Assembly (NCBI RefSeq): GCF_007997015.1 | Contig: NZ_VOSM01000001.1 | Location: forward strand, 744,001-808,000 | Direction of reading: 5' to 3' | Origin: Lujinxingia vulgaris | GTDB lineage: Bacteria; Myxococcota_A; Bradymonadia; Bradymonadales; Bradymonadaceae | Length of the DNA: 64,000 nt | Shown: in pieces, positions 30,295 to 40,678 of the stretch | Position numbering within the stretch: the stretch's first letter is position 1 | Layout of the letters: each line of letters begins with the position of its first letter | Made by a program: the position numbers and the translations under genes | The notes under the pieces: generated by a model | The model's input: the letters and a program-made list of their open reading frames with translations, nothing else | The model's database searches: none | What the model was told of the DNA's origin: nothing

Positions 30295-33200
30295 GTGTCC
30301 AGGATCATCTGCTCGGAGTTTGAGCTCGTCGCGCCCATCGGCAAGGGGGGGATGGGCCAGGTGTGGGAGGGGCGCCACCTGGCCAGCCGGGTGGATGTGG
30401 CCGTCAAGATCCTGCACCCGGAGGTTGTGACCGACGCAGAGTATCGGCGCACCTTTGAGGCGGAGCTGCGCGCGGTCGCCGCGCTGGATCATCCCAACAT
30501 CGTCACGCTGCTCGACTACGGCAGTGTGGCGGCCTCGACCGCACGTCAGTCGGGGGGAGCGCTCGTGGAGGGATGCCCCTACCTTGTGATGGAGTACGCG
30601 CGAGGTGGGGCGCTGATCGATCACTTGAGCCACATGGAGTGGCCGGAGCTCAAAGCATTGCTTCTGCAGATGCTCGACGCGCTGGCCCACGCCCACGCCC
30701 GTGGGCTGATTCACCGCGACCTTAAACCCGAAAATGTTCTTGTAGGATGCGGCCCGGACTGGTCTCTGAAGTTGACGGATTTTGGGCTGGTGCATGTCGA
30801 CTCGACCTTTGATGACGAGGGTAAGGTCGGCAAGGTCTGGGGCACGCCGCAGTACATGGCGCCGGAGCAGCTGCGCGGCTTCTGGCGCGACTACGGCCCC
30901 TGGACCGATCTTTACGGTCTGGGCTGCATGGCCTACGAGCTGGTGAGCGCGTGCTGGCCTTTTGAGGGGGCTTCCCCCTGGCAGATCGCGGCGCGTCACC
31001 TCAAGGAGCCCGTCCCTGCGCTGAAGCCTCGTTTTGAGGTCCCCGAGGGGCTGCAGGCCTGGGTGGAGAAGATGATGGCCAAGCGCACCTGCGATCGTTT
31101 CCAGCGTGCTGCCGATGCGGCCTGGGCGCTCGCGAACCTGACATTGCCGGGGGAAGGTGAGGCGGGCGGACCGCTCTTTGATGCGGCGGTCAGCTGGTAT
31201 GATCGCGAGCGCGATGCTGACGATGCGTTTCGAGCGTCGCATACTACCGTCATTCTGCCCCATTTACATGCCGGCGCGACGCGGCGCTCCTCGACGGCTT
31301 CGCTCAACGCGGGGGATTGGGGCGATGCGCTCGAAGAGGCCGCGGCCACATGTGATGAGCCGGTGAGCCCGGGGCCGCCGCTGCCGCTGAGCTGGCGTCG
31401 GGGGCAGGAGGCGGCGATCTCCAATGAGCTTATCGGGATCAGCCTGGGGCTCTTTGGTCTGCGTGCGATCCCGCTGGTCGATCGCGAAGAGGAGCGTGAC
31501 AAGCTCTGGAGCCTGCTGCACGGCGTTCATCGCAGCCGGCGAGCGCGGATGGTGCTGATTGAGGGTGCGGCCGGCACGGGGAAGTCGCAGCTGGCGAGGT
31601 GGCTTTGCGAGCGGGCGGAAGAGGTCGGGGGGGCGGTGGCGCTGGAGGCCTGGCATAGCCCGGTGCAGGGGCCGCGCGACGGCATCGTCCCGATGCTCTC
31701 GCGCCATCTGGGCTGTGTGCATCTTCCGCCGGGCGATGCGCTCAGCCGTCTGGAGCGCGTCTGTGCCCCGCTGGATGTTAACAACCCGCGCATGCTTCAA
31801 GGACTCGCCCAGCTGGTCGCCGCACCTGAGCGGAAGACTGAGGGCGCGAAATCGATGCGCCTGACCACCCAGAGCGACCGCTTCTCGGTGATCTACCATT
31901 ACCTCAAACGCCTGGCAGCACAGCGCCCTGTGATCCTCTGGCTCGATGACGTGGCCTGGGGGCAGGAAGCCATCGATCTTGCGGGCTACATCGACGTGAT
32001 GCAGACGCATGACCCTGCGGCGATCCTGGTCGTCATGACCGCGCGCACCGAAGCTCTGACTGAACGCACAGCCGAGCAACATGTGCTCGGCGCGCTTGAG
32101 CAGCGCGGGATGTTGAGGCTTCCCCTGGACGCGCTCGCGACGGAGGACGGTGAGGCGCTGGTGCGGACGTTGCTACGCCTTGATCATGAGCTCGCTGAAC
32201 ATGTGCTTCAACGCGTCGGCGGGGTACCGCTCTTTGCGGTGCAGCTGGTCGCAGACTGGGTCGCGCGCGGCAAGCTGGTGATGGGACGTGAGGGCTTTGT
32301 GCTTCGCCCCGGCGCCGACATCGCGATCCCCGATGGTCTTCATGCGCTCTGGGATGAACGCGTGCGCGCCTTCGCCGGTCCGATCGATGGCCCGGTGATT
32401 CAGCAGCTCGAAGTGGCCGCCACCCTGGGAGTTGTCATTGAACTTGAGGAGCTCCGGGCGGTCTGCGAGCGCGCCGGGTTGCCCGCCCCCGACGACCTGG
32501 GGCCTCGCCTCACCGACGCCAGCCTCGCCCAGCGCCACGACGAGGGCTGGCGCTTTGCGCACGGTCTTCTCCAGGAGAGTCTGGAGCGCTCCGCACGCGA
32601 AGCAGGCCGCTGGCCACGCTGGAACCAGGCCGCCGCCGATGTTCTGGAGCAGCGCTATTCCTTAAGTGCCCCCGGCGTCGCCGAGCGCGTCGCCTGGCAC
32701 TGGATCGAGGGGCACCGTGCCGACCGCGCGATGACGCCGCTGAGGTTTGCCATCGCCCAGGCCATTCAGCGCAGCGAATATCCTCACGCCGAGGAGCTTA
32801 TCGCCTGGCGAGAGGGGTTGGCCGAAAGCCTCGAAGAGCGCACCGGCCGCCGCGCCGCGCTGCAATGCGCCGTCGACCGCGCCTGGCTCGCCGCGGCGCG
32901 CGCCGACTACGGCCTCTGCCGTGCGCTCGCAGAGACCGCCCAGCGTCAGGCGGCCACACTTGGCTTCAACGGCGTTGCTGCCGAGGCCGCCAGCTGGGCC
33001 GGCGTGGCCGCACGCCATGCCGGCGATCTGGAGCGCGCGCAAAGCCTGCTCAAGCAGGCCCGCGACGTCTTTAAAGCGCGCTCGGCCTCCCGGGAGCTCG
33101 CCCGTGTCGAGCTGGAAGGCGGCCGAGTTGCCGAGCTCAGTGGAGACCTCGACGCGGCCCATCGGCGCCTGGAGCGCGCCCGCGACGCATACGCCCGTCA

Positions 33201-33849
33201 GGGCGATGCCTACGGTCAGGCGCGCGCGCTCAACGCCCTGGGTGATGTCGCCCGCAAAGCCGGCGATGTCGAGGCATCCCGCGTCGCGACGGTCGAGGCG
33301 ATGCGTCTCTTTGAGAGCGTCGGCAACCTCAGCGGGGTCGCCGACTGCCTCAATGACCTGGCCGAACGAAGTCGCCTGCAGGGACATCTGGAGCGCGCCC
33401 GCGAGCGCGCCGAAGAGGCGCTTAAACTCTATGAGGCGATGGGCTCCAATGAGCAGTTCGCGGTGCGTCTGAACCTCGCGCTCATCGCGTTGCGCAGCGG
33501 TGACCCCTCGCGCGCGCTGCACCTCTGCGCTCCGCTCGACGATGCATTTGAGCGCGCAGCTCAGGTGGCCCCCCGCGCCCAGGTGCTCGCGACCACGCTG
33601 GCCGCCCAGGCCCGGCTGGGCCGCTGGCGAGAGCTTTTGGCCACCATCTCCACGCGCGACCCCGTGCTTTGCGGAGCGGCCCTCAACGCCTTCGGCGTCT
33701 ATGAGCTCTTTGAGGAGGCCTGCGAGGTTGCCAATGTTCACGGGCAAACGGAGGTGGTCGAGGCGTTGCGCCGCCTTATGAAGAACCTGCACGGGGACTT
33801 CGACGGGCTCAACATCGAGTCGAGCAGGGTGAGCGACGAGCCTCAATGA
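30295..33849 (+). CDS. PknK-like Ser/Thr kinase fused to an AAA/NTPase module and TPR solenoid
   Basis: A 1184-residue cytoplasmic signalling protein. GTG 30295 has GGGAG 7 bases upstream. Residues about 5-285 form a complete Hanks kinase: IGKGGMGQVWEG, VAVKIL, HRDLKPEN, DFGLVHVD, APEQ. After a linker, residues about 395-750 are a STAND/AAA-type ATPase with Walker A GAAGTGKS near 423 and Walker B VILWLDDVAW near 547. From about 870 to the end run TPR-like repeats, for example GDLERAQSLLKQARDVFKAR and GDVEASRVATVEAMRLFESV. This architecture is known from PknK-type and myxobacterial kinases that act as signal-integrating switches. The stop overlaps the next start by four bases, so a methyltransferase is translationally coupled to it. 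Confidence 0.93.
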   Translation: MSRIICSEFELVAPIGKGGMGQVWEGRHLASRVDVAVKILHPEVVTDAEYRRTFEAELRAVAALDHPNIVTLLDYGSVAASTARQSGGALVEGCPYLVMEYARGGALIDHLSHMEWPELKALLLQMLDALAHAHARGLIHRDLKPENVLVGCGPDWSLKLTDFGLVHVDSTFDDEGKVGKVWGTPQYMAPEQLRGFWRDYGPWTDLYGLGCMAYELVSACWPFEGASPWQIAARHLKEPVPALKPRFEVPEGLQAWVEKMMAKRTCDRFQRAADAAWALANLTLPGEGEAGGPLFDAAVSWYDRERDADDAFRASHTTVILPHLHAGATRRSSTASLNAGDWGDALEEAAATCDEPVSPGPPLPLSWRRGQEAAISNELIGISLGLFGLRAIPLVDREEERDKLWSLLHGVHRSRRARMVLIEGAAGTGKSQLARWLCERAEEVGGAVALEAWHSPVQGPRDGIVPMLSRHLGCVHLPPGDALSRLERVCAPLDVNNPRMLQGLAQLVAAPERKTEGAKSMRLTTQSDRFSVIYHYLKRLAAQRPVILWLDDVAWGQEAIDLAGYIDVMQTHDPAAILVVMTARTEALTERTAEQHVLGALEQRGMLRLPLDALATEDGEALVRTLLRLDHELAEHVLQRVGGVPLFAVQLVADWVARGKLVMGREGFVLRPGADIAIPDGLHALWDERVRAFAGPIDGPVIQQLEVAATLGVVIELEELRAVCERAGLPAPDDLGPRLTDASLAQRHDEGWRFAHGLLQESLERSAREAGRWPRWNQAAADVLEQRYSLSAPGVAERVAWHWIEGHRADRAMTPLRFAIAQAIQRSEYPHAEELIAWREGLAESLEERTGRRAALQCAVDRAWLAAARADYGLCRALAETAQRQAATLGFNGVAAEAASWAGVAARHAGDLERAQSLLKQARDVFKARSASRELARVELEGGRVAELSGDLDAAHRRLERARDAYARQGDAYGQARALNALGDVARKAGDVEASRVATVEAMRLFESVGNLSGVADCLNDLAERSRLQGHLERARERAEEALKLYEAMGSNEQFAVRLNLALIALRSGDPSRALHLCAPLDDAFERAAQVAPRAQVLATTLAAQARLGRWRELLATISTRDPVLCGAALNAFGVYELFEEACEVANVHGQTEVVEALRRLMKNLHGDFDGLNIESSRVSDEPQ

Positions 33850-34682
33850 GCCACGGCGACTATTATCAGGAACTCTCGCGTGCCCGCGAACCGGCGCAGC
33901 GCGCTGGCTGGCGCCATCGCCTGGAGCAGTGGTTGCGCTTTGAGCTGACCTGCGCCGCGCTCCGACCGCACCCCGGCGACCACATCGTGGATCTGGGATG
34001 CGGCCCGGCGGCTCTCGCCGCCTACCTTCATCCTCATCCCGCCCGATACCTGGGAGTTGAGCGCCACCCCGCAGTCGTCGACCACGCTCGCCAGACGCTC
34101 GCCACACTGAGCTCCGACGCCAACCTTTTGCACGCCGACCTCTTCGACCCACGGGTCGACGCCGCCGGCCCCTTTACGCTCGCCATCGCCATCGGCGCGC
34201 TGGTCGACGGCCGCGCCTCCACCCGGGCTCAACGCGCCGAGCGTGCCAGCGCCCACGTGCGTCGCGTACTGGAGCTGGCCGGGCAGGGCGCGGCGCTCTT
34301 TGTGCTCGACCAGACCGCGCTCGACGCCGACCCGATCCGTAGCCTGGAGCCGGCGCTGCTGGGCATCCACGAGCACGAGCTCCGCGCGATCGCCACAGAA
34401 CTCTCCCAACCCTTGACCCTCGCTCAGCCTATCGCCGGCGAGTGGATGGTGCTCGCGGGCGCGCGCCCGGCCAACTTCGACGCCCTGGCCGAACGCGCGA
34501 CCTGCGGCGAGCGCGTCCTCGAGCGTTGGCGGGCCGCCGGTGGCCACGACCCGGCCGACCACACCTGGCTGTGGTGGGTCGCCGGCGAGCACAGCCGTGC
34601 CTTTGACGCCTTCGCAAAGGTGCCGCTGAATCATCCCCGCCATGCGCTGCTTAAAGCGCGTCTGGAGCTGATGGACGCGTAA
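33846..34682 (+). CDS. Class I SAM-dependent methyltransferase-like protein
   Basis: ATG 33846 overlaps the kinase stop (ATGA). The 278-residue product has an N-terminal helical segment and the SAM-binding motif I HIVDLGCGPAALAAYL near residues 43-58. An acidic motif II (YLGVERHPAVVDHA) follows, then a candidate motif post-II (LLHADLFDP). The rest of the Rossmann fold is plausible, but the C-terminal third (about 200-278) has no known family signature. Substrate is unknown: it may modify a small molecule, protein or RNA. Coupling to the kinase-ATPase-TPR protein suggests related function. Confidence 0.82.
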   Translation: MSHGDYYQELSRAREPAQRAGWRHRLEQWLRFELTCAALRPHPGDHIVDLGCGPAALAAYLHPHPARYLGVERHPAVVDHARQTLATLSSDANLLHADLFDPRVDAAGPFTLAIAIGALVDGRASTRAQRAERASAHVRRVLELAGQGAALFVLDQTALDADPIRSLEPALLGIHEHELRAIATELSQPLTLAQPIAGEWMVLAGARPANFDALAERATCGERVLERWRAAGGHDPADHTWLWWVAGEHSRAFDAFAKVPLNHPRHALLKARLELMDA

Positions 34683-34696
34683 GGTGGGAGGCTAGC

Positions 34697-35971
34697 TCAG
34701 TGCGGCGCGTGCTGCGCCAGCTGCCGCGTCTGCACACTGCTGCGCAGCGTCTGCTGCTCCGGTCGCACCGGCAAATACACCGTGAAGAGCGAGCCGCGCC
34801 CCTCTTCGCTGTCGACCTTGATGTAGCCCCCGTGCATCTCGGCAAAACGTTTGGCAACCGCCAGCCCCAGCCCGATCCCCCGCTTATTAAACTCGAACTG
34901 CCCCGAGGAGTGGTGGCCGGTGTTAAAGGTGCTGAAAAACACGTCGAAGATCTGCGCGATGTCGTCGTCGGAGATTCCCACGCCGCTGTCGCGCACCGTC
35001 AACGCCAGCACCTCCGGATCGTCGGAGAGCCCGATATCCAGCGTGATGACCTGATCGTCGTACGAGAACTTGATCGCGTTCATCAGCAGGTTCAGGCACA
35101 TGTCGTTGAGCTTATCTTCGTCGGCCAGAATGCTCTGAGCCTCCGGCGCAACGACGGTCTCCAGGCGCTGATTTCGTTTCTGAAGAAAGGGATCAAGCTG
35201 GTCCTGCAGCGAGTCCACGAACTTACGCACGTCTACCCACTCCAGATCCAGCGCCTCACCGGACCCGTCATCGCCGAGCATCTTAAAGATGCGGTTGGAG
35301 ATATTCTTGAGCCGCACCGCGCTCGAATCGATCCCGCTGAGCGCCTTGGACGCCACCGAGGAAAGGTCTTCGCCAAGCTCTTTACGCAGCAGGAAGGTGT
35401 AGCCAAACACGATCGCAATTGGGGTGTTCAGCTCGTGGCTGACCACCTCCATAAAGACGTTTTTGACCCGATCGAGCAGCTTGAGCTCTTCGTTGGCAGC
35501 GCTCAAGAGCGCGTTCTGCTCTTCGAGCTGCTCGTTGGCCTCGCGCAGCTGCGCCATCAACTCTCGCCGCTCCCGCTGCGCCCGGTAATACTCAAAGGCC
35601 TGCGCCACAAATAGGCGCAGCTCCACCGGCTTCCAGGGCTTGGAGATGTAGCGGTAGACGTGCCCCTCGTTGATCGCGTCGATGACGTCGGAAATGTTGG
35701 AGTAGCCCGTAAAAAGCACCCGCACGATCTCGGGGTGGTCCTCGCGCAGCTCGGCCAGAAACTCAATGCCCGACATCTTCGGCATGCGCTGGTCGGTCAT
35801 CACCACCTGCACGTCGTGCGCGGCGATGAGCTTGAGCGCTTCCTCCACCGACTGGGCGGTGAGCACGGTGTATTCTTTACGAAAAAGGCGCGCGATCGCG
35901 TCGAGGATATCCGGCTCGTCGTCGACCACCAGAAAGGTCCCCCGAGACTGCGCACCCGTAAAGCTGGTCAT
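34697..35971 (-). CDS. Receiver-histidine kinase hybrid signalling protein
   Basis: A 424-residue cytoplasmic two-component protein with the receiver first. Phosphoacceptor Asp is about residue 60 (VVMTDQRMPKMSG), with the conserved Thr (LFTGY) and Lys (ISKPW) about 88 and 111. A coiled coil (about 130-170) leads to the HisKA domain with the H-box VVSHELNTPI, His near 179. The ATPase domain shows the N box (LNLLMNAIKFSY), G1 (DSGVGISDDD) and G2 (GIGLGLAVAK). No membrane segment or signal peptide is present, so its input must be intracellular or come by phosphotransfer to the receiver. It converges with the methyltransferase gene. Confidence 0.93.
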   Translation of the reverse strand: MTSFTGAQSRGTFLVVDDEPDILDAIARLFRKEYTVLTAQSVEEALKLIAAHDVQVVMTDQRMPKMSGIEFLAELREDHPEIVRVLFTGYSNISDVIDAINEGHVYRYISKPWKPVELRLFVAQAFEYYRAQRERRELMAQLREANEQLEEQNALLSAANEELKLLDRVKNVFMEVVSHELNTPIAIVFGYTFLLRKELGEDLSSVASKALSGIDSSAVRLKNISNRIFKMLGDDGSGEALDLEWVDVRKFVDSLQDQLDPFLQKRNQRLETVVAPEAQSILADEDKLNDMCLNLLMNAIKFSYDDQVITLDIGLSDDPEVLALTVRDSGVGISDDDIAQIFDVFFSTFNTGHHSSGQFEFNKRGIGLGLAVAKRFAEMHGGYIKVDSEEGRGSLFTVYLPVRPEQQTLRSSVQTRQLAQHAPH

Positions 35972-36202
35972 AACATCACCCGTTGAGCGCTCGGACTCAG
36001 GGGGGCTGCCCCTGAGCGCGGTTGCCGCGCGCGGGTCGCAGGTTCAAGGCGACCGGGCTGCTGCGCCGCGGAACGTAGGTCAGTGTCGAAGTGAAGCGAA
36101 GACTAACAGATGCTCCCCCGGCGTAAAAGGCGTATTGAACACCCCGACCTCACTTATTGCTACGTCTAAGCACTTGCCATTTGGCAGGGTTAAACACAGG
36201 CA

Positions 36203-36235
36203 GGGCTCAGACTGTGAATCAAACAGTCTGAGCCC
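36203..36235 (-). terminator. Hairpin after ligA, probable terminator
   Basis: Perfect 13-bp inverted repeat gggctcagactgt (36203-36215) and acagtctgagccc (36223-36235) with a 7-base loop, starting 10 bases past the ligA stop. No clear T-run follows on the minus strand. The rest of 35972-36244 shows nothing gene-like. Confidence 0.5.
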
Positions 36236-36244
36236 CTGAAATAT

Positions 36245-38227
36245 TTAGCCTTCGCCTTCTTCCAGCAGCTTCAAGAAGGTCGACTCGCCAATGATCGCGA
36301 TGTTGCCGCCCTCGGCGTTGAACTTCTCCGCCTTCTTGAGCTTGCTCGAGCGCCAGCCGCCCTCAAAGCGCTCCATATCGGCGTCGCCCATCACCAGGTA
36401 GTCCAGATCTTTGACCACCGAGGAGGGGCAGTCGCCTCCGCGTTTTTCGACCTCGGCCTGCGCGTCTTTGCGCGTCATCGACTCCATCGCGCCCGTAAAG
36501 AGCACGCGCTTTCCGGCCAGCGGCGAACCTTCCACCGCCGGCGCCTCCCGCGGGGTGGGGAAGACCAGCGTGATATGCTCCAGCAGATCGTCGATAAGCT
36601 CGGCGTTCTCCTGCAACCCGCGGGTCACCGACTCGGCGATCACCTCGCCAATGGTGTGCACCTCGGCAAACGCCTCGGCCTCCACCGCGCGAATCGCCTC
36701 CATCGAGTCGTAGCGCTCGGCGAGTATGGCGCTGACGTGTTTGCCGAGCTCATGGATGCCGAGCGCCTGCAAGAACTTCTCGACCTCCACCTCTTTGCGG
36801 CCGCCAATACGCTCAATGAGCTTGTTGGCCAGAATCTCGCCGACGCGCTTCAGCCCCATCAGCTCCGAGGCGCTCAGCGTAAAGAGGTCCACCGGCGAGG
36901 TGACGAGCTCGGCGTCGTAGAGCTGCTCGAGGAGTTTCGGGCCAAAGCCTTTGATCTCCATGCGGCTCACAAAATGCTCGATCTGGCGGATCTTTGCAGC
37001 GCGGCAGTTCTCGCTGTGGTTGGCCATCAGCACGTCGTTTTGCCGCTCGGTGGGCGCGCCGCACTCCGGGCACGCGCTCGGGATCGCGACGGGCTCATCG
37101 CCTCCCTCCAGCACCCGCTCCAGGTTGGGGATGACCCCGCCTCGGCGCATCATCAGCACTTTCGATCCGAGCTTCAGGCCTTCCTCACCGCCCAGGTGCT
37201 CCATAATCGCCAGGTTATGCAGGCTCACCCGGGTCACCGTCGCGCCGGAGAGCACCACCGGATCGACGATGCCCACCGGGTTGATCGCCCCGGTGCGCGA
37301 GACGTTCCACACCACATCGCGCAGCACGCTCTCGCCAGCGTCCCCCTGAAACTTATAGGCGATGGCCCAGCGCGGGTGATGCGCGGTCGAACCCAGGCGT
37401 TTTTGCTCGGCGATGCTGTTGGCTTTGTACACGACCCCGTCGGTCTCATAGCCCAGCTGCCCGCGACGCTTCGAGATATCGTCGTAGGTGGCCTGAATCG
37501 CCTCGTCACTGACCTGAAACGTCTCCGGCGTCTCAAATCCCAGCGCCTTGAGCCGCGCCATCTTCTCGGCTTCGCTCTCAAAGGTCTCGCCAAGCAGGTC
37601 AAAGGCGAAGAAGCGCAGCTCGTAGTCCGCGGTCTTTTCCGGATCTTTGAGTTTAAGTGCGCCCGCGGTCAGATTTCGGGGGCTGGCGTAATCGTGCTTA
37701 AACTTCCGCTCAAACACCTCCACCGGCATATAGGCCTCGCCGCGCACCTCAATCGAAGACGCGTCGACCTTCAGCGGCAGCTTCTTAATGCGTTTGACCT
37801 GCTCGGTGATCACCTCGCCGACGGTGCCCGTACCCCGGGTCGCCGCCACGCTCAGCCGACCCTGGGCGTCGTAGCGAAAACATCCGGCAACGCCGTCGAC
37901 CTTGGGCGTCACAACCACATCCCCCTCGAACTTCTCATACCACTTCAGAAGGGTGGCCTCGTCGTACGCCTTATCCAGCGAGAGCATCGGCGGATCGTGG
38001 GTGAGCTTCTCGGCGTTCGGGTCGATCGCGTCGACGTCGGCGCCGGCCGGCCCGATCTGATCGAGTACCTCGCTCGACGGCGCCTTTCGACGCAGCGCCT
38101 CCACCAGACGATCAAACGACTCATCGCTGATCTCCGGAGCGTCATCCACCCAGTATTTGCGGTTGTGGTAACGCACCTGCTCTTCGAGCTCTTCAATCGA
38201 AAGGTCTTCCCAGGTTGGGGCGCTCAT
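36245..38227 (-). CDS. ligA: NAD-dependent DNA ligase LigA with a variant zinc finger
   Basis: Seals nicks during replication and repair using NAD+. The 660-residue product starts MSAPTWEDLSIEELEEQVRY, the Ia domain that binds NMN. The adenylated Lys is in TPKVDGVAG (commonly KLDG or KVDG), followed by RGTGTVGEVIT and SVLRDVVWNVSRTGAINPVG in the OB region. The zinc finger reads CPECG, then 14 residues after its second Cys a His, then Cys three residues on (HSENC), so one of the four usual Cys appears replaced by His. Helix-hairpin-helix repeats and a C-terminal BRCT domain (LAGKRVLFTGAMESMTRKDA) complete the protein. The gene is transcribed alone. Confidence 0.95.
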   Translation of the reverse strand: MSAPTWEDLSIEELEEQVRYHNRKYWVDDAPEISDESFDRLVEALRRKAPSSEVLDQIGPAGADVDAIDPNAEKLTHDPPMLSLDKAYDEATLLKWYEKFEGDVVVTPKVDGVAGCFRYDAQGRLSVAATRGTGTVGEVITEQVKRIKKLPLKVDASSIEVRGEAYMPVEVFERKFKHDYASPRNLTAGALKLKDPEKTADYELRFFAFDLLGETFESEAEKMARLKALGFETPETFQVSDEAIQATYDDISKRRGQLGYETDGVVYKANSIAEQKRLGSTAHHPRWAIAYKFQGDAGESVLRDVVWNVSRTGAINPVGIVDPVVLSGATVTRVSLHNLAIMEHLGGEEGLKLGSKVLMMRRGGVIPNLERVLEGGDEPVAIPSACPECGAPTERQNDVLMANHSENCRAAKIRQIEHFVSRMEIKGFGPKLLEQLYDAELVTSPVDLFTLSASELMGLKRVGEILANKLIERIGGRKEVEVEKFLQALGIHELGKHVSAILAERYDSMEAIRAVEAEAFAEVHTIGEVIAESVTRGLQENAELIDDLLEHITLVFPTPREAPAVEGSPLAGKRVLFTGAMESMTRKDAQAEVEKRGGDCPSSVVKDLDYLVMGDADMERFEGGWRSSKLKKAEKFNAEGGNIAIIGESTFLKLLEEGEG

Positions 38228-38300
38228 CTTTACTGCTCCACGTCATCGGGTCTGCACTGCATTCTATCTCGCCGGCTGCCGCCACCGGGCACGACCGGGA

Positions 38301-38329
38301 GTTATGGCGCGAGCCGGGCGTTTGCTCAA
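38301..38329 (-). promoter_or_regulatory. Weak candidate ligA promoter
   Basis: On the minus strand: TTGAGC (complement of 38324-38329), 17 bases, CATAAC (complement of 38301-38306), about 75 bases before ligA. The match is poor and unverified. Confidence 0.3.
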
Positions 38330-38449
38330 GGCTGATCCCTGCGACGCGACGCTGGCAGCGCGTGCTTTCTCGAAAATAGTGCTCGGAGCGGAAAGAAAGT
38401 CCGATACCCGGCCGTTACCCGCGTAACCCGAGCCCCGCAGGGTGAGGTT

Positions 38450-38478
38450 TTGTGTTAATCCGTACAAAAGTGTATGGA
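38450..38478 (+). promoter_or_regulatory. Candidate suf operon promoter
   Basis: TTGTGT (38450-38455), 17-base spacer, TATGGA (38473-38478). The first operator repeat sits in the spacer and the -10, so binding there would block transcription. Confidence 0.5.
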
Positions 38479-38516
38479 ATGGTCGAAAGCACCTTGAATG
38501 CGTACGTTTGAGTATG
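38461..38516 (+). promoter_or_regulatory. Two matching inverted-repeat operators upstream of the Rrf2-type regulator
   Basis: Copy 1 cgtacaaaagtgtatg at 38461-38476 and copy 2 cgtacgtttgagtatg at 38501-38516 agree at 11 of 16 positions. Each is an imperfect palindrome CGTAC-N6-GTATG. Centres are exactly 40 bases apart, about four helical turns. Copy 1 overlaps the candidate promoter. Autoregulation by the adjacent Rrf2 protein is inferred. Confidence 0.6.
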
Positions 38517-38584
38517 CTATCGAGCCGCCCAGCGCACACGGCGCTTAGAGTTAGTTGAGTCCCCTCCAGAAGACCGAGGTTTCG

Positions 38585-39076
38585 ATGAAGATCACAGCGC
38601 TTGAAGAATACGGGCTGCGCTGCATGCTCCGGGTGGCCGAACAGCCTCCTGGCGAGTCGATCTCGGCGCAGGCTGTGGCCGACCTGGAGGGAATGTCGCT
38701 GCCTTACACCCAGAAGATTTTGCGCACCCTCTCCCAGGGCGGCCTTATCGACTCGCGCCGCGGCGCCCAGGGCGGCTTCCTGCTGGCCGCGCCCGCCGAC
38801 GAGGTCAGCCTGGGCGATGTGATCCGCGTGCTCGGTGGCCTCTTTGAGGTCGAAGAGATCTGCGAGCGACACACCGGCGAGTTGGAGCGGTGTGCGCGAG
38901 GCTGCGGCTGCTCGATTCGACCGGTCTGGTCGTACATTTCCAACTTTGTCATTGAGACCCTCGACGGGATCTCGTTGGCCACGCTCCTGGCAGACGAAGC
39001 CAGCGTGCGTCGCCACCTGAGCCGTCAGCACCTTACGCACTCCGAGCGGCCTTCGACCCAGAGCTCTTCACACTGA
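38585..39076 (+). CDS. Rrf2/IscR-family Fe-S-dependent transcriptional regulator of the suf operon
   Basis: DNA-binding sensor, 163 residues from ATG 38585 ([20 protein letters not shown]), with GAGG upstream. The winged helix-turn-helix covers about residues 1-80 ([20 protein letters not shown] and [10 protein letters not shown] are the recognition helix and wing). Four Cys follow: EICER, then [10 protein letters not shown], spaced C-x9-C-x3-C-x-C. Three to four of them probably ligate a [2Fe-2S] cluster, although the spacing differs from E. coli IscR (C-x5-C-x5-C). The C-terminal tail is Ser/Arg-rich. Its position as first gene, 56 bases before sufB, indicates local control of Fe-S assembly, with two candidate operators upstream. 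Confidence 0.93.
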   Translation: MKITALEEYGLRCMLRVAEQPPGESISAQAVADLEGMSLPYTQKILRTLSQGGLIDSRRGAQGGFLLAAPADEVSLGDVIRVLGGLFEVEEICERHTGELERCARGCGCSIRPVWSYISNFVIETLDGISLATLLADEASVRRHLSRQHLTHSERPSTQSSSH

Positions 39077-39132
39077 GCTTCAACACACCTTCAGGCACGC
39101 TCCCCAGGCATCACCAACCCCGAGGTAAGACG

Positions 39133-40569
<1,437 letters not shown>

Positions 40570-40633
40570 GCCCCACATAGTATCCCGCGGAACCGGCCCA
40601 CAGGCCGCCGCCCGCTCCATCTTCAAACGTGAC

Positions 40634-40659
40634 GAGCGCGTCGTTTCCCGACCGCGCTC
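40634..40659 (+). other. Hairpin in the sufB-sufC gap
   Basis: gagcgcg (40634-40640) pairs with cgcgctc (40653-40659); an inner tcg/cga pair can extend the stem with one bulge. There is no T-run. It may tune sufC expression or mRNA stability. Confidence 0.35.
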
Positions 40660-40678
40660 TTAAATCGAAGGACGCACT

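Larger units (their letters stand above)
38228..38584. other. Divergent regulatory region between ligA and the suf operon
   Basis: No gene in these 357 bases. It contains a weak ligA promoter candidate, a candidate suf promoter and two inverted-repeat operators, all listed separately. The stretch at 38440-38520 is visibly richer in A and T than its surroundings. Confidence 0.65.

Noticed and set aside
28858-31263. An 801-codon minus-strand frame across der and the PknK-like gene
   Set aside because: It covers two well-supported plus-strand genes and translates to His/Arg/Ala-rich sequence with no domain. Codon-bias artefact.
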